Shown here: piece by piece, positions 8,278-17,408 of the stretch
How the letters are laid out: the number at the start of each line of letters is the position of its first letter
Numbering within the stretch: the first letter of the stretch is position 1
Origin: Halorubrum salipaludis
GTDB taxonomy: Archaea > Halobacteriota > Halobacteria > Halobacteriales > Haloferacaceae
Assembly: GCF_002286985.1 (NCBI RefSeq)
Contig: NZ_NSKC01000008.1
Span: 1 to 64,000, forward strand
Direction: 5' to 3'
DNA: 64,000 bases
Made by a program: the position numbers and the translations under genes
The notes under the pieces: model-generated
The model's database searches: none
The model's input: only the letters and a program-made list of their open reading frames with translations
Told to the model about the DNA's origin: nothing

Positions 8278-8784
8278 GTGTTCTACGGAACTCCGAACTG
8301 CCCGGAGTGCGGGAGCCGCTTCCTCGTGAAATCGATCCGGATGAACGGGGGGTACGTCCCGCCGCCGGACCTGACCGTCTACCGCTGTTACCGGTGCTTC
8401 GCGAAGTTCACCGACGAGGACGTGGCGGCGGCCGAGGACGAGGTCGAGCCCGACGACGGGGGTCCGGAGAGGGACCGGCCGATCCGCGTCACCGATGTCG
8501 ATCTCGCCGTCTCGCCAGCCGGCGAGAAACGCGCGGTCGACCGGTTCGCGGTCGCCCTCCGCAACGACGGCACCGAGCCGGTCCGAGTGGCGCGGGCGAC
8601 GCTCGCGTTCGACGACGGCGAGGAGTCGGTCGCGCCGGTCGACCCCGTCGTCCTCGCCCCCGACGAGACGGCGACCGTCACGGTCACCCGCGACTGGCTC
8701 CACCCCGGCCAGGAGGCGGTGACGGTCCGGCTGTCGGGCGACGGCGAGACGGTCGGGTCGGTCCGGGTTACGGACCTCGACTGA
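8278..8784 (+). CDS. Zinc-ribbon protein with beta-sandwich-like C-terminus
   Basis: A 168-residue protein starting at a GTG. The N-terminus is a zinc ribbon: CPEC (residues 8-11) pairs with CYRC about 25 residues later. After an acidic linker, the second half looks like a small beta-sandwich of the type found in FxLYD/CARDB-like domains (repeated V-D-x-A-V patterns, ALRNDGTEPVRVARATL, ETATVTVTRDW). I do not recognise a named family. It follows the cysteine hydrolase on the same strand and may share its transcript. Confidence 0.65.
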   Translation: MFYGTPNCPECGSRFLVKSIRMNGGYVPPPDLTVYRCYRCFAKFTDEDVAAAEDEVEPDDGGPERDRPIRVTDVDLAVSPAGEKRAVDRFAVALRNDGTEPVRVARATLAFDDGEESVAPVDPVVLAPDETATVTVTRDWLHPGQEAVTVRLSGDGETVGSVRVTDLD

Positions 8785-8818
8785 GCCCGTCGCCGGCGGT
8801 CGGCGGCGATCGACCGCG

Positions 8819-10393
8819 TCAGTCGTCGGCCGCCTCCGCGGCGCTCCCGCTCGCGCCGTCGCCGGGGGCGTCGTCGGTGGTCGTGTCGTCGCGAGGCGCG
8901 GCGTCGCCGGACGTGTCGTCCCCGTTCGCGCCGTCCCCGCCCGCGTCGCCGCCGTCGCCGTCCCCGCTCGCGCGGTCGGCGGCGTTCGCGAACATGCCGC
9001 GCCGGGTCGTGTACAGGAAGTAGCCGCCCAGCCCGAGGAACCCGACGACGTTCGAGGCCGCGACCGCCCAGAAGACGGCCTCGACGCCCCAGCCGAGCCC
9101 GGGCGAGACGGAGACGCCGAACGCCCCGAACGTCGCGGCCGCGGGCACCGCGGCGACCGCGATCGGGAACCGGACCCCCCAGTACTTGACCAGGTCCGCG
9201 ACGAACGAGGTCCGGGTGCGCGAGGCGCCGTTGAAGCCGGCGAGCAGGGTGTAGCTCCCGCCGAGCGCCCAGTAAGTGACCGCCAGGATCCGCAGGTACA
9301 GCACCGACAGCGACCGCCCCGCCGCGGTGAGATCGGGCGCGAGCAGATCGGCGATCCCCCCGGCGAACAGGAACTGGACGGCGCCGAGCGCGAGGAACCC
9401 GACGACGATCAGCTCGGTGCCGACGACCGTCGTCCGGCGGGCGCGCCGCGGGGCGTCCGCCCCGAGGTTCTGTCCGATCATCGACTGGGCCGCCTGCTGT
9501 ACCCCGAGCGCGGGGACGACCGCCAGCGTGGCGACCCGCGCGCCGACCGTGTACGCCGCGACGCCGGCCGCCCCGCCGGCGATCGCGACCAGCCCCACGA
9601 CGAGCACGCGCACCAGCTCGCTCACCCCGCGCTGGCCGCCGAGGGGGAGCCCGACTTCTACGACCTCGCGCACCGCACCGAGATCGACGGCGAACGCGTC
9701 GCGGGTGAGCCGGAACGTGTCCCGTCCGATCCCCGCCGCGTACGCGAGCACGTGGACGAGGCCGACGACGCCCGCGAGGACCGTCCCGAGGGCCGCGCCC
9801 GCGACGCCGAGCGCCGGGACCGGGCCGACGCCGAAGATGAGGACGGGCGCCGCGACGAGGTTGGCGAGGACGCTGGCGACGCTCACGTGGAGGACGGCGC
9901 GGGTGTCGCCGTAGGCGGTGAAGCAGTTCTCCACCGTGTCGCCGACCGCCCCGAGCGGGAGGACGGCGACGATGATCGCGAGGTACGTCGCCGTGGTGCC
10001 GGCCAGGGCGGGGTCCGCGCTGAGGGCCCGCACCAGCTCCTCGGCGTAGACGACGACGGGTATCGCGATCGCGCCGGTGACCGCGAGCGCGACGAGCGCG
10101 CCGTTGACCGCGACGCGGCGCGCACCCGCGTCGTCCTCGTCGCCGGCGCGCTGCGCGACGAGGATCTGCGTTCCGAGGGCGGCGACGACCACCGCCGCGC
10201 CCAGGAACGACTGGATCGGGAGGCTGAGCCCGACCGCGGCGACGGCGTCCTCGCTCACCCGCCCGAGCCAGAACGTGTCGACGAGGGCGTTCGCGACGTA
10301 CACGAGGTTCTGCGCGACGAGCGGGGCCGCGAGCAGCAGGAGTACCCGGCCGACGGGCCCCCCGGTGATCGCCTCGCGGTCGACATCGAACAT
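8819..10393 (-). CDS. MATE family efflux protein
   Basis: A 524-residue multidrug and toxin extrusion (MOP superfamily) transporter with about twelve hydrophobic helices. The N-terminal helix pattern (APLVAQNLVYVANALVDTFWLGRV) and the repeated half (VEVGLPLGGQRGVSELVRVLVVG) are typical. It would export small molecules using an ion gradient. The last 50 residues are an acidic, repeat-like Gly/Asp-rich cytoplasmic tail that is not part of the family domain. It is divergent from lipA, and the intervening region holds AT-rich promoter-like sequence. Confidence 0.88.
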   Translation of the reverse strand: MFDVDREAITGGPVGRVLLLLAAPLVAQNLVYVANALVDTFWLGRVSEDAVAAVGLSLPIQSFLGAAVVVAALGTQILVAQRAGDEDDAGARRVAVNGALVALAVTGAIAIPVVVYAEELVRALSADPALAGTTATYLAIIVAVLPLGAVGDTVENCFTAYGDTRAVLHVSVASVLANLVAAPVLIFGVGPVPALGVAGAALGTVLAGVVGLVHVLAYAAGIGRDTFRLTRDAFAVDLGAVREVVEVGLPLGGQRGVSELVRVLVVGLVAIAGGAAGVAAYTVGARVATLAVVPALGVQQAAQSMIGQNLGADAPRRARRTTVVGTELIVVGFLALGAVQFLFAGGIADLLAPDLTAAGRSLSVLYLRILAVTYWALGGSYTLLAGFNGASRTRTSFVADLVKYWGVRFPIAVAAVPAAATFGAFGVSVSPGLGWGVEAVFWAVAASNVVGFLGLGGYFLYTTRRGMFANAADRASGDGDGGDAGGDGANGDDTSGDAAPRDDTTTDDAPGDGASGSAAEAADD

Positions 10394-10553
10394 CGAATAG
10401 TTCCGTATCGGATTCTGATAATAAAAGCATACTGGTGTTAGATAGCATACGTCTCTCCGCGCCGGGCGCCGCGGAGCCCGCCGGTGGTCGGCCGGACCCG
10501 CCGCCGATCGATCGGATCCTCACGTTTTTGCACCCGGCCGCCGTGGCTCCGGT
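10394..10553. promoter_or_regulatory. Divergent promoter region, MATE exporter / lipA
   Basis: The 160-bp gap between divergent starts contains an AT-rich block (about 10400-10445, including GATAATAAAAGC) on the exporter side and CACGTTTTTGC (about 10520-10530) roughly 28 bases before the lipA ATG. Boxes are assigned by position only. Confidence 0.4.
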
Positions 10554-11492
10554 ATGCAACGCGGCCGTCGGAAGCCGGACTGGCTGAAGTCGCGTCCCCC
10601 GTCGGGCTCCCGGTTCACGGAGATCAAAGAGCGCCTTCGCGAGCGGGACCTCCACACGGTGTGCGAGGAGGCGAACTGCCCCAACATGGGCGAGTGTTGG
10701 TCGGGCCGAGACGGGCCGGGGACTGCGACGTTCATGCTCATGGGCGACCGCTGCTCGCGCGGATGTAACTTCTGTGACGTGGAGACCGGCGGTATGGAGC
10801 CCCTGGACCCCGACGAGCCGGCGAACGTGGCGGACGCGGTCGCGGAGATCGGGCTCGACTACGTCGTGCTCACGTCGGTCGACCGCGACGACCTCGCGGA
10901 CGGCGGCTCCGCGCACTTCGCCGAGACGATCCGGGCGATTAAGCGGCGGGACCCGGAGATCCTCGTCGAGACGCTGATCCCGGACTTCGGTGGCGACCCC
11001 GAGGCGATCGACCGGATCGTCGACGCCGGGCCCGACGTGATCGCCCACAACGTCGAGACGGTCGAGCGGCTCCAGTGGCCCGTGCGCGACCGGCGGGCCG
11101 GCTACGAGCAGTCGCTCGCGGTGCTCGACCGGGTCGACCGCGAGTCCGACATCCACACCAAGACGAGCCTCATGCTCGGCGTCGGCGAGTACCACCACGA
11201 GGTGTACCGCACCCTCGGCGACCTCCGCGAGGTCGGCGTCGACGTGGTGACGTTCGGCCAGTACCTCCGGCCCTCGCGCTCGCACCTCGACGTGTTCGAG
11301 TACGTACACCCCGACGTGTTCGACGTGTGGCGCGCGGTCGCCGAAGAGGAGTTCGGCTTCCTCTACTGCGCGTCGGGGCCGATGGTCCGTTCCTCGTACA
11401 AGGCGGGCGAGCTGTTCGTGGAGGCCATGCTCCGCGAGGGGCGCTCTCCCGAGGACGCACGGCGACACGCGCGCGCCGCGGGCGGCGACTGA
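10554..11492 (+). CDS. lipA: Lipoyl synthase
   Basis: A radical-SAM enzyme that inserts two sulfur atoms into octanoyl groups to make lipoate on 2-oxoacid dehydrogenases and the glycine cleavage H protein. Both iron-sulfur motifs are visible: the auxiliary cluster cysteines 37, 42 and 48 (CEEANCPNMGEC) and the radical-SAM CxxxCxxC at 67, 71 and 74 (CSRGCNFC). The C-terminal RSSYKAGE segment carries the conserved serine. The length (312 residues) matches the family. A serine hydroxymethyltransferase gene at the end of the window works in connected one-carbon metabolism, but is not linked physically. Confidence 0.96.
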   Translation: MQRGRRKPDWLKSRPPSGSRFTEIKERLRERDLHTVCEEANCPNMGECWSGRDGPGTATFMLMGDRCSRGCNFCDVETGGMEPLDPDEPANVADAVAEIGLDYVVLTSVDRDDLADGGSAHFAETIRAIKRRDPEILVETLIPDFGGDPEAIDRIVDAGPDVIAHNVETVERLQWPVRDRRAGYEQSLAVLDRVDRESDIHTKTSLMLGVGEYHHEVYRTLGDLREVGVDVVTFGQYLRPSRSHLDVFEYVHPDVFDVWRAVAEEEFGFLYCASGPMVRSSYKAGELFVEAMLREGRSPEDARRHARAAGGD

Positions 11493-11554
11493 GGCGGAGC
11501 GGGGAAGAGGGGGGACGGACCGCGGAAGACCGAGACGGATCGGCGAATTCCGAC

Positions 11555-11629
11555 GTTCCGACAGCTGTCAGGCGTTTTCGAGGTATCGACTTTTGTCGGA
11601 ACAGCGAGTTATTTACCTCTCCATAACTC
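11555..11629 (+). promoter_or_regulatory. Inverted repeats before livH (possible operator)
   Basis: Two inverted repeats precede the liv operon. GTTCCGACA (11555-11563) is matched by TGTCGGAAC (11594-11602). Just downstream GAGTTAT (11606-11612) is matched by ATAACTC (11623-11629), with a TTATTTACC TATA-like run inside. The second pair lies 25-48 bases before the livH ATG, where an archaeal box and repressor site would sit. A palindrome GACAGCTGTC (11560-11569) overlaps the first. Function as an operator is inference. Confidence 0.5.
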
Positions 11630-11653
11630 ACTCTGCGGCAGTGAGACGCACAC

Positions 11654-12775
11654 ATGGGAACAACTGAATCGTCGATCGTCGACTCGGCGCGGGCCCGGCC
11701 GGGGCTTCTTCTCGTCGCCCTCCTCGGCGGCCTGCTGCTCGTCGACCTCGCCGCGAAGCTCGCCGGGCTCTCCGTGGGCCCGGTCGGCGGGGCGCTCTCG
11801 GCCGATCGACTCGGCTCGAACCTCTGGAACGGGGTCGTGATCGGGCTCGTCGTCGGGCTCGCCGGCATCGGGCTCTCGATGACGTACAGCATCCTCTCGT
11901 TCGCGAACTTCTCGCACGGCGACCTGCTCAGCACCGGGGCGTTCACCGGCTGGGGGGTCGCGTTCCTGATCGCCGGGTTCGGAGACGTCCCGGTCCGGGC
12001 GCTGTTGAGCGTCCGGGACGCCGGGAGCGCGTCCGCCGGCGAGGTCGGCGCGCACATCCTCTCGACGCCCGTCGCGGTGCTCGCGGGACTGGTCGCGGCG
12101 TTCGCGATCACCGCGGCCGTCGCGCTGGCGCTGGACCGCGCGTTCTACAAGCCGATGCGGGACCGCGACGGGATCTCGATCCTGATCGCGTCGATCGGCG
12201 CCGCGCTGGTCGTCCGGTACGCGATCCAGTTCGTCTACGGCTCCGACCGGCGCGGCGTCACGGCGAGCGTCGACGCGTCGAACCTCGCGTTCGGTCCGCT
12301 CGGGCTCTCCGTCAACGCCCACGAGCTGACAATCGTCGTCGCCGCGATCGGGCTCATGCTCGCGATGCACTTCATGCTCCAGCGCACGAAGCTCGGCACC
12401 GCGATGCGGGCGATGGCCGACAACAAGGACCTGGCGCTCGTGACGGGGATCCCGGCCGAGCGCGTCGTCACCGCGACGTGGATCATCGGCGGCGGGCTGG
12501 CGGGCGCCTCGGGGTACCTCTACGTGCTGCTCCGCGGGACGATCCAGTTCGACTTCGGCTGGCTGCTGCTCCTCCTCATCTTCGCGGCCGTCATCCTCGG
12601 CGGGATCGGCTCGGTGTACGGCGCGATCGCGGGCGGGCTCGTCATCGGGATCGTCTTCACCACCTCGACGATCTGGATCCCCTCGGACTTCAACGAGGCC
12701 GCCGCCTTCGCCGTGATGATCACCATGCTCCTGTTGCGCCCCGAGGGGCTCTTCGGAGGTGTTTCGACCGCATGA
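11654..12775 (+). CDS. livH: Branched-chain amino acid ABC permease LivH
   Basis: A 373-residue inner-membrane permease of the LivH class, first gene of a four-gene importer unit. It has about eight to nine hydrophobic helices and the family patterns GLAGIGLSMTYSILSFANFSHGDLL (signature of LivH/UrtB) and a long EAA-like region around GTAMRAMADNKDLALVTGI. The N-terminal 25 residues are an extra hydrophilic leader. The stop overlaps the livM start by four bases (ATGA). Substrate could be branched-chain amino acids or, as for UrtB, urea or amides, since the binding protein is not encoded here. Confidence 0.9.
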   Translation: MGTTESSIVDSARARPGLLLVALLGGLLLVDLAAKLAGLSVGPVGGALSADRLGSNLWNGVVIGLVVGLAGIGLSMTYSILSFANFSHGDLLSTGAFTGWGVAFLIAGFGDVPVRALLSVRDAGSASAGEVGAHILSTPVAVLAGLVAAFAITAAVALALDRAFYKPMRDRDGISILIASIGAALVVRYAIQFVYGSDRRGVTASVDASNLAFGPLGLSVNAHELTIVVAAIGLMLAMHFMLQRTKLGTAMRAMADNKDLALVTGIPAERVVTATWIIGGGLAGASGYLYVLLRGTIQFDFGWLLLLLIFAAVILGGIGSVYGAIAGGLVIGIVFTTSTIWIPSDFNEAAAFAVMITMLLLRPEGLFGGVSTA

Positions 12776-14109
12776 CCGACGCCTCGTCCTCGGGCGACCG
12801 GGACGCGCCGGCCGACGAGCGGCCGGAGAGCGCGACCGCCGCCCTGCTCGACGCCGCCAAGCGGAGCGACCTCGGGCTCGTGCTCGGGACGCTCCTCGTA
12901 GTCTACCTCGCCGCGACGGTGCTCACCTTCGCCGACGGTCTCAACAGCGTCGTCGGGCTGATGCGGACGCTGACGTTCCTCGGGCTCGTGTACGCGCTCG
13001 CGGCGCTCGCGTTGAACCTCCAGTGGGGGTACGCCGGGCTGTTCAACATCGGCGTGGCCGGGTTCATGGCGCTCGGGGTCTACACCATGGGGATCGTCGT
13101 CCGCTCGCCCGACCCGGCGTTCGGGCCGCCCGGGTTCGGGCTCCCGCTCCCGGTCGGCATCGCCGCCGGCATGCTGGTGGCCGCGGTCGTCGGCCTGCTC
13201 GCCGCGCTCCCGGCGCTCCGGCTCAAGGCCGACTACCTGGCGATCGTCACGCTCGGCATCTCGGAGATCGTCCGGCTGTTCCTCCAGTCGAGCGCGTTCG
13301 ACACGTTCCTCAGGGACTCGCTCGGCGTCGGCACCGGCGGCGGCCGCGGCATGGGGATGCCGCGGAACCCCGTCCGCGACCTGTTCCTCGTCGACGGGCA
13401 GGCCGGGACGCCGACGGCCTTCGGCGAGCTCGTCTTCGGGGTCTTCGGCGAGGACGCGCTCGGGGTCTCCAACTCGATCCTCATCGACTGGGGGTACATC
13501 GCCGTGCTCGCCGCCTTCGTGATCGCCTTTTACGTCCTGCTGGAACGGCTCGGCCGGTCGCCGTTCGGGCGGACGCTCAAGGCGATCCGGGAAGACGAGC
13601 TCGTCGCCGACTCGCTCGGGAAGAACGTGGACCTGATCAAGGTGAAGGTGTTCGTCATCGGCTGTGCGCTGATGGGGCTCGTCGGCATCCTCTGGTTCGG
13701 CAGTCAGGGCAACGTCTCGCCGACGCCGCAGTTCATGCCCCTCCTGACCTTCTACGTCTTCATCGCCGTCATCATCGGCGGGTCGGGGTCGAACACCGGC
13801 TCGGTCCTCGGCGGGATCGTCTTCGCGACGGTCCTGTTCGAGGGGCCGCGCCGCGTCGGGGCGTCGGTACGCGATGTCATCGACGCCGAGACGCCGCCGT
13901 CGTTCGCCGACGCGGTGGCCGCGCTCGACCCGACCGCGTTCCTCGCGTTCGCGACGGACAACGTCGCGCCGCTCCAGTTCATCCTCCTCGGGCTCATCCT
14001 GGTGTTCATCATGCACCGGCGCCCCGACGGGATACTCGGGGACCGGATCGAGACGGCCGCGGCCGTCGACCTCTCGGAGCGCCCCAGCGGGGGTGAGACC
14101 GATGAGTAG
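12772..14109 (+). CDS. livM: Branched-chain amino acid ABC permease LivM
   Basis: The second permease subunit, 445 residues, paired with LivH to form the membrane channel. Typical LivM features are ALNLQWGYAGLFNIGVAGFMALGVY near residues 80-105, RLKADYLAIVTLGISEIVRL, and the EAA-like loop GRTLKAIREDELVADSLGKN. A long hydrophilic insertion near the C-terminus separates the last helix. The start ATG at 12772 is inside the livH stop; an in-frame start further upstream would lie wholly within livH. It overlaps livG by eight bases. Confidence 0.9.
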   Translation: MTDASSSGDRDAPADERPESATAALLDAAKRSDLGLVLGTLLVVYLAATVLTFADGLNSVVGLMRTLTFLGLVYALAALALNLQWGYAGLFNIGVAGFMALGVYTMGIVVRSPDPAFGPPGFGLPLPVGIAAGMLVAAVVGLLAALPALRLKADYLAIVTLGISEIVRLFLQSSAFDTFLRDSLGVGTGGGRGMGMPRNPVRDLFLVDGQAGTPTAFGELVFGVFGEDALGVSNSILIDWGYIAVLAAFVIAFYVLLERLGRSPFGRTLKAIREDELVADSLGKNVDLIKVKVFVIGCALMGLVGILWFGSQGNVSPTPQFMPLLTFYVFIAVIIGGSGSNTGSVLGGIVFATVLFEGPRRVGASVRDVIDAETPPSFADAVAALDPTAFLAFATDNVAPLQFILLGLILVFIMHRRPDGILGDRIETAAAVDLSERPSGGETDE

Positions 14110-15004
14110 CGACGTTCCGGACGCCTCGGACGTCGCCGACGCGGCGGACGAGGTCGACGCGGCCGACGCGATCACCGACGAGCCCGAGGCGAACGACAGC
14201 GCCGTCGAGGAGGCGGCGAAACACGTCCCCTCGGGGGCCCCGCCGCTCCGTGTCGAGGGGCTCGTCAAGCGGTTCGGCGGGGTCACCGCCGTCGACGGCG
14301 CCAGCTTCGAGGTCGAACAGGGGTCGCTGACGGGACTGATCGGCCCCAACGGGGCCGGGAAGTCGACCACGTTCAACTGCATCACCGGCGTCCACGAGCC
14401 GACCGCGGGGTCGGTGTACTTCAAGGGCGAGGACGTCACCGGGCTCGAACCGTACCGGATGGCGCGGAAGGGACTCGTCCGCACCTTCCAGATCGCCCGC
14501 GAGCTCTCGGAGATGACCGTCCTGGAGAACCTGATGCTCGCACCGAAGGGCCAGCTCGGCGAGTCGGCGATCCGGGCGGTCACGCCCGGCCTCCGGGGAG
14601 ACGTCGTCGAACAGGAGGAGGCGATCCGCGAGCGCGCGTGGGAGACCCTCGACTTCTTCGAGATTGACCACCTCGCGACCGAACACGCCGGCAACCTCTC
14701 GGGCGGGCAGCGGAAGCTCCTCGAGATGGCGCGGGCGCTCATGACCGATCCGGAGGTGGTTCTGCTCGACGAGCCGCTCGCGGGGGTCAACCCCACGTTA
14801 GAGGAGAAGCTCCTCGACCGAATCCACCAGCTGCGCGAGGACGGCTACACCTTCCTCCTCGTCGAACACGACATGGACGTCATCATGAACAACTGCGAAC
14901 ACGTCATCGTCATGCACCAGGGCAGCGTTCTCGCCGAGGGGACCGGCGACGAGATACGGAACGACGAACGGGTCATCGAGGCGTACCTGGGGGAGGACGT
15001 ATGA
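14102..15004 (+). CDS. livG: Branched-chain amino acid ABC ATPase LivG
   Basis: One of two cytoplasmic ATPases of the importer (300 residues). Walker A GPNGAGKST is at 81-89, ABC signature LSGGQ at 199-203 and Walker B VVLLDEP at 219-225, followed by the LivG-typical AGVNP. The first 45 residues are an acidic extension absent from bacterial LivG, in keeping with haloarchaeal proteins. The chosen ATG overlaps the livM stop; the longer open frame upstream is antisense-like sequence within livM. The stop overlaps the livF start (ATGA). Confidence 0.93.
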   Translation: MSSDVPDASDVADAADEVDAADAITDEPEANDSAVEEAAKHVPSGAPPLRVEGLVKRFGGVTAVDGASFEVEQGSLTGLIGPNGAGKSTTFNCITGVHEPTAGSVYFKGEDVTGLEPYRMARKGLVRTFQIARELSEMTVLENLMLAPKGQLGESAIRAVTPGLRGDVVEQEEAIRERAWETLDFFEIDHLATEHAGNLSGGQRKLLEMARALMTDPEVVLLDEPLAGVNPTLEEKLLDRIHQLREDGYTFLLVEHDMDVIMNNCEHVIVMHQGSVLAEGTGDEIRNDERVIEAYLGEDV

Positions 15005-15870
15005 GCGTCGAGGAGGGCGAGACCGGCGACGAGCGCGTCGGCGAGAGCGGGACCGACGAGACGACCACCGACGAGACCGTCGCGGACGACCCCGTCGAGT
15101 CGGACGGGACCGCCGAGTCCGACGCGACCGACGCCGACGCGGGGACGGCCCACACCCTCGACGGCGACGCCATCCTCCGGCTCCGCGACCTCGACGCCGG
15201 CTACGGCGACCTGCAGATCCTCTCGGACGTCGACCTCGACGTCGCCGACGGAGAGTACGTCACCATCGTCGGCCCCAACGGCGCCGGCAAGTCGACCGTG
15301 ATGAAGACGGTCTTCGGGCTCACGACGTACATGGACGGCACCGTCGAGTTCGAGGGCGAGCCGATCCACGGGCTCGCGCCCGAGCGGATCATCCGCGAGG
15401 GGATCGGGTTCGTCCCGCAGACGGACAACGTGTTCCCGGGACTGAGCGTCCGCGAGAACCTCGAGATGGGGGCGTACATCCTCGACGAGGTCCCCGAAGA
15501 CCAGATCGAGGCGATCTACGACCGGTTCCCGATCCTCCGGGAGCGGAAAGACCAGAAGGCCGGGACGCTCTCCGGCGGCCAGCGCCAGATGGTCGCGATG
15601 GGGCGGGCGCTCATGCTCGACCCCGATCTGCTGTTGCTCGACGAGCCGTCGGCGGGGCTCGCGCCGGACCTCGTCTCGGACATGTTCGACCGGATCGACC
15701 GGATCAACGACTCGGGGACCGCGATCCTGATGGTCGAGCAGAACGCGAAGGAGGCGCTACGGCGCTGCGACCGCGGCTACGTCCTCGTCAACGGCGAGAA
15801 CCGGTACACCGACCGCGGCGACGTCTTGCTCGGCGACGAGGACGTGCGGAAGGACTTCCTCGGCGGATAG
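15001..15870 (+). CDS. livF: Branched-chain amino acid ABC ATPase LivF
   Basis: The second ATPase of the importer (289 residues). Walker A GPNGAGKST is at 91-99, ABC signature LSGGQ and Walker B LLLLDEPSAGLAP follow in the second half, with the LivF-like GYGDLQILSDV. An acidic Thr/Asp-rich N-terminal tail of about 55 residues precedes the domain. It is the last gene of livHMGF. No substrate-binding protein gene lies on either side in this window, so LivK must be encoded elsewhere or upstream in a separate unit. Confidence 0.93.
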   Translation: MSVEEGETGDERVGESGTDETTTDETVADDPVESDGTAESDATDADAGTAHTLDGDAILRLRDLDAGYGDLQILSDVDLDVADGEYVTIVGPNGAGKSTVMKTVFGLTTYMDGTVEFEGEPIHGLAPERIIREGIGFVPQTDNVFPGLSVRENLEMGAYILDEVPEDQIEAIYDRFPILRERKDQKAGTLSGGQRQMVAMGRALMLDPDLLLLDEPSAGLAPDLVSDMFDRIDRINDSGTAILMVEQNAKEALRRCDRGYVLVNGENRYTDRGDVLLGDEDVRKDFLGG

Positions 15871-15924
15871 CTCGGTCGTCCGTCTTTCGGTTTGCGGGCG
15901 GCTCGTCCGGGGCGCCCCGTTCGT

Positions 15925-16380
15925 GATCGATGGCGGGAGTAAGTCTCGCACGTTGGTGATCTGGTTGTTTATAAGTCGGATTGAGTTGTTGCCGTCGGCT
16001 GTTTATAAGCGATCGATGATGCTGCGGTGAAGCCCTCCAAAGCCCCAGCCGTGAGGCGGGCGGACGCTCGCTGCGCTCCTCACTCGGTCGCTACCGCTCC
16101 CTCGTTGCGGTGCTTGTGTCGCCTCCGCCCGCCTCACGACTGCCCCTTTGAATCCCACCCGACCGCGACCGCACAGCACCTCATGCCTCCCCAGCCTCGT
16201 CGCTGGCGGCTATCGCCGCCAGCGACTCCCTCGCACCGTCGGCTCGCGGCCGCCGAGGGCGGCCGCTCACCGGGGCGCGCCACCGCACGGCATTTATAAG
16301 TGATCGTCGCCGTCGCTTATATCCTTTTAAATGCAAGATCGCTCGCATCAATTTGCGATACCCACTCCCGAACTCAATCA
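15925..16380 (-). repeat. Dispersed structured element, copy C (complete, reverse)
   Basis: A full 456-bp copy read on the minus strand, filling the gap between the convergent livF and prs genes. Terminal inverted repeats lie at about 15925-15956 and 16349-16380. Hairpin 2 is a perfect 12-bp stem (16199-16210 with 16215-16226). Hairpin 3 pairs 16124-16141 with 16047-16064 over 18 positions; the single deviation is a U-G pair when read as minus-strand RNA but C-A on the other strand. Two GTTTATAAG boxes lie at about 15965-15972 and 16001-16009, and an ATTTATAAG box at 16291-16299. It has one 3' module. Confidence 0.94.
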
Positions 16381-16404
16381 AGAACGACCGTATATCGGAC
16401 GGGG

Positions 16405-17280
16405 TCAGTCGAGCGCGTCGGCGAGGACGGGCGCGACGCTGACGACGCTGCAGCCGCGTTCGAGGGTGTCGCTGCCGACGATGCGGTCGACGCCGGCGCC
16501 GCGGAGCTTCGTCACGGCGTTGGCCGCGAGCATCGGGTGGACGCAGGCGGCGAGCACCCGCTTCGCGCCGCGGTCGTTCAGGACGGCGACCGACTCGCTC
16601 ATCGTCGACCCGGTGGCGACGATGTCGTCGACGACGACCACGTCCCGTCCCTCCACGGGCGCGTCCGACGGCGACACCTCGATCGCGCCCGTGTCGCGGT
16701 CGCGGTGCTTCTCGAAGTAGTCGGTCTCGCCCGCGCCGTACGCGTCCCGAACCGTCTCCGCGATGCCGACCGCGCCCTCGTCGGGCGCGAGGAACAGGGG
16801 GGAATCGAGGACGGCCGGCAGGGGCTCCGCGAGCACGCCGGCGGCGTCGACCGTCTCGACCGGGGCGTCGTAGAAGTCGGCGACGCCCGCCTCGTGGGGG
16901 TTGACGAGGACGACGCGGTCGGTCCCGGTCGATATCGCCCGGGCCATTGCCCGCGCCGAGACCGGCTCGCCGTCGCCGAACGACGCGTCCTGCCGGGCGT
17001 ACCCCATGTAGGGGATCACCGTCGTCACGCGCTCGGCGCCGGCCTCGCGGACGGCGTCCTGGAGCTGGAGCAGTTCGACCCACGCCTCGTCGGAGTCGGT
17101 CGCGGCGACGATCACCGCCTCGTCGCCCGCGAAGTCGGGGACCGCCGCGAGCCCCTCCCCGTCCGGGAACCGGTCGTAGGTCGGGGTCGCCAGCGGCCGA
17201 CCCGTCTCCTCGGCGAGCGCGGCCGCGAGCAGCTGTGAGCTGGATCCGGGTACGATCATGGGCGTCCGTTCCCCAGACAC
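16405..17280 (-). CDS. prs: Ribose-phosphate pyrophosphokinase
   Basis: Makes PRPP from ribose 5-phosphate and ATP for nucleotide, histidine and tryptophan synthesis. The 291-residue protein carries the PRPP-binding loop VVVVDDIVATGST (214-226). The N-terminal half has the family PGSSSQLLAAALA opening and the LQDAVREAGAERVTTVIPYMGYARQD block. The length fits the short archaeal class. The start could be 17280 or the internal ATG at 17259, which begins MIVPGSSS as in many homologues. It is divergent from a zinc-finger gene with about 130 bases between. Confidence 0.93.
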   Translation of the reverse strand: MSGERTPMIVPGSSSQLLAAALAEETGRPLATPTYDRFPDGEGLAAVPDFAGDEAVIVAATDSDEAWVELLQLQDAVREAGAERVTTVIPYMGYARQDASFGDGEPVSARAMARAISTGTDRVVLVNPHEAGVADFYDAPVETVDAAGVLAEPLPAVLDSPLFLAPDEGAVGIAETVRDAYGAGETDYFEKHRDRDTGAIEVSPSDAPVEGRDVVVVDDIVATGSTMSESVAVLNDRGAKRVLAACVHPMLAANAVTKLRGAGVDRIVGSDTLERGCSVVSVAPVLADALD

Positions 17281-17408
17281 CGATAAACCAGTTTCCTTAC
17301 TCGCCCGCCTCGGAGTCCGATCGGCCGCCGATCGAGCCCCACGCGAGCGTGTGACGCACCGCGGCCACAGGGGCGGATATTTACGCGAGCGGCGGATACG
17401 ACGCCGTA

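Noticed and set aside
8388-11468. 1026-codon open frame antisense to the MATE and lipA genes
   Set aside because: Long antisense frames are common in GC-rich haloarchaeal DNA. The translation is arginine-rich and low in complexity, and three recognised genes occupy the other strand or frame. The same applies to the long frames at 12520-14796, 22717-25104, 34655-37084 and 58453-60480.
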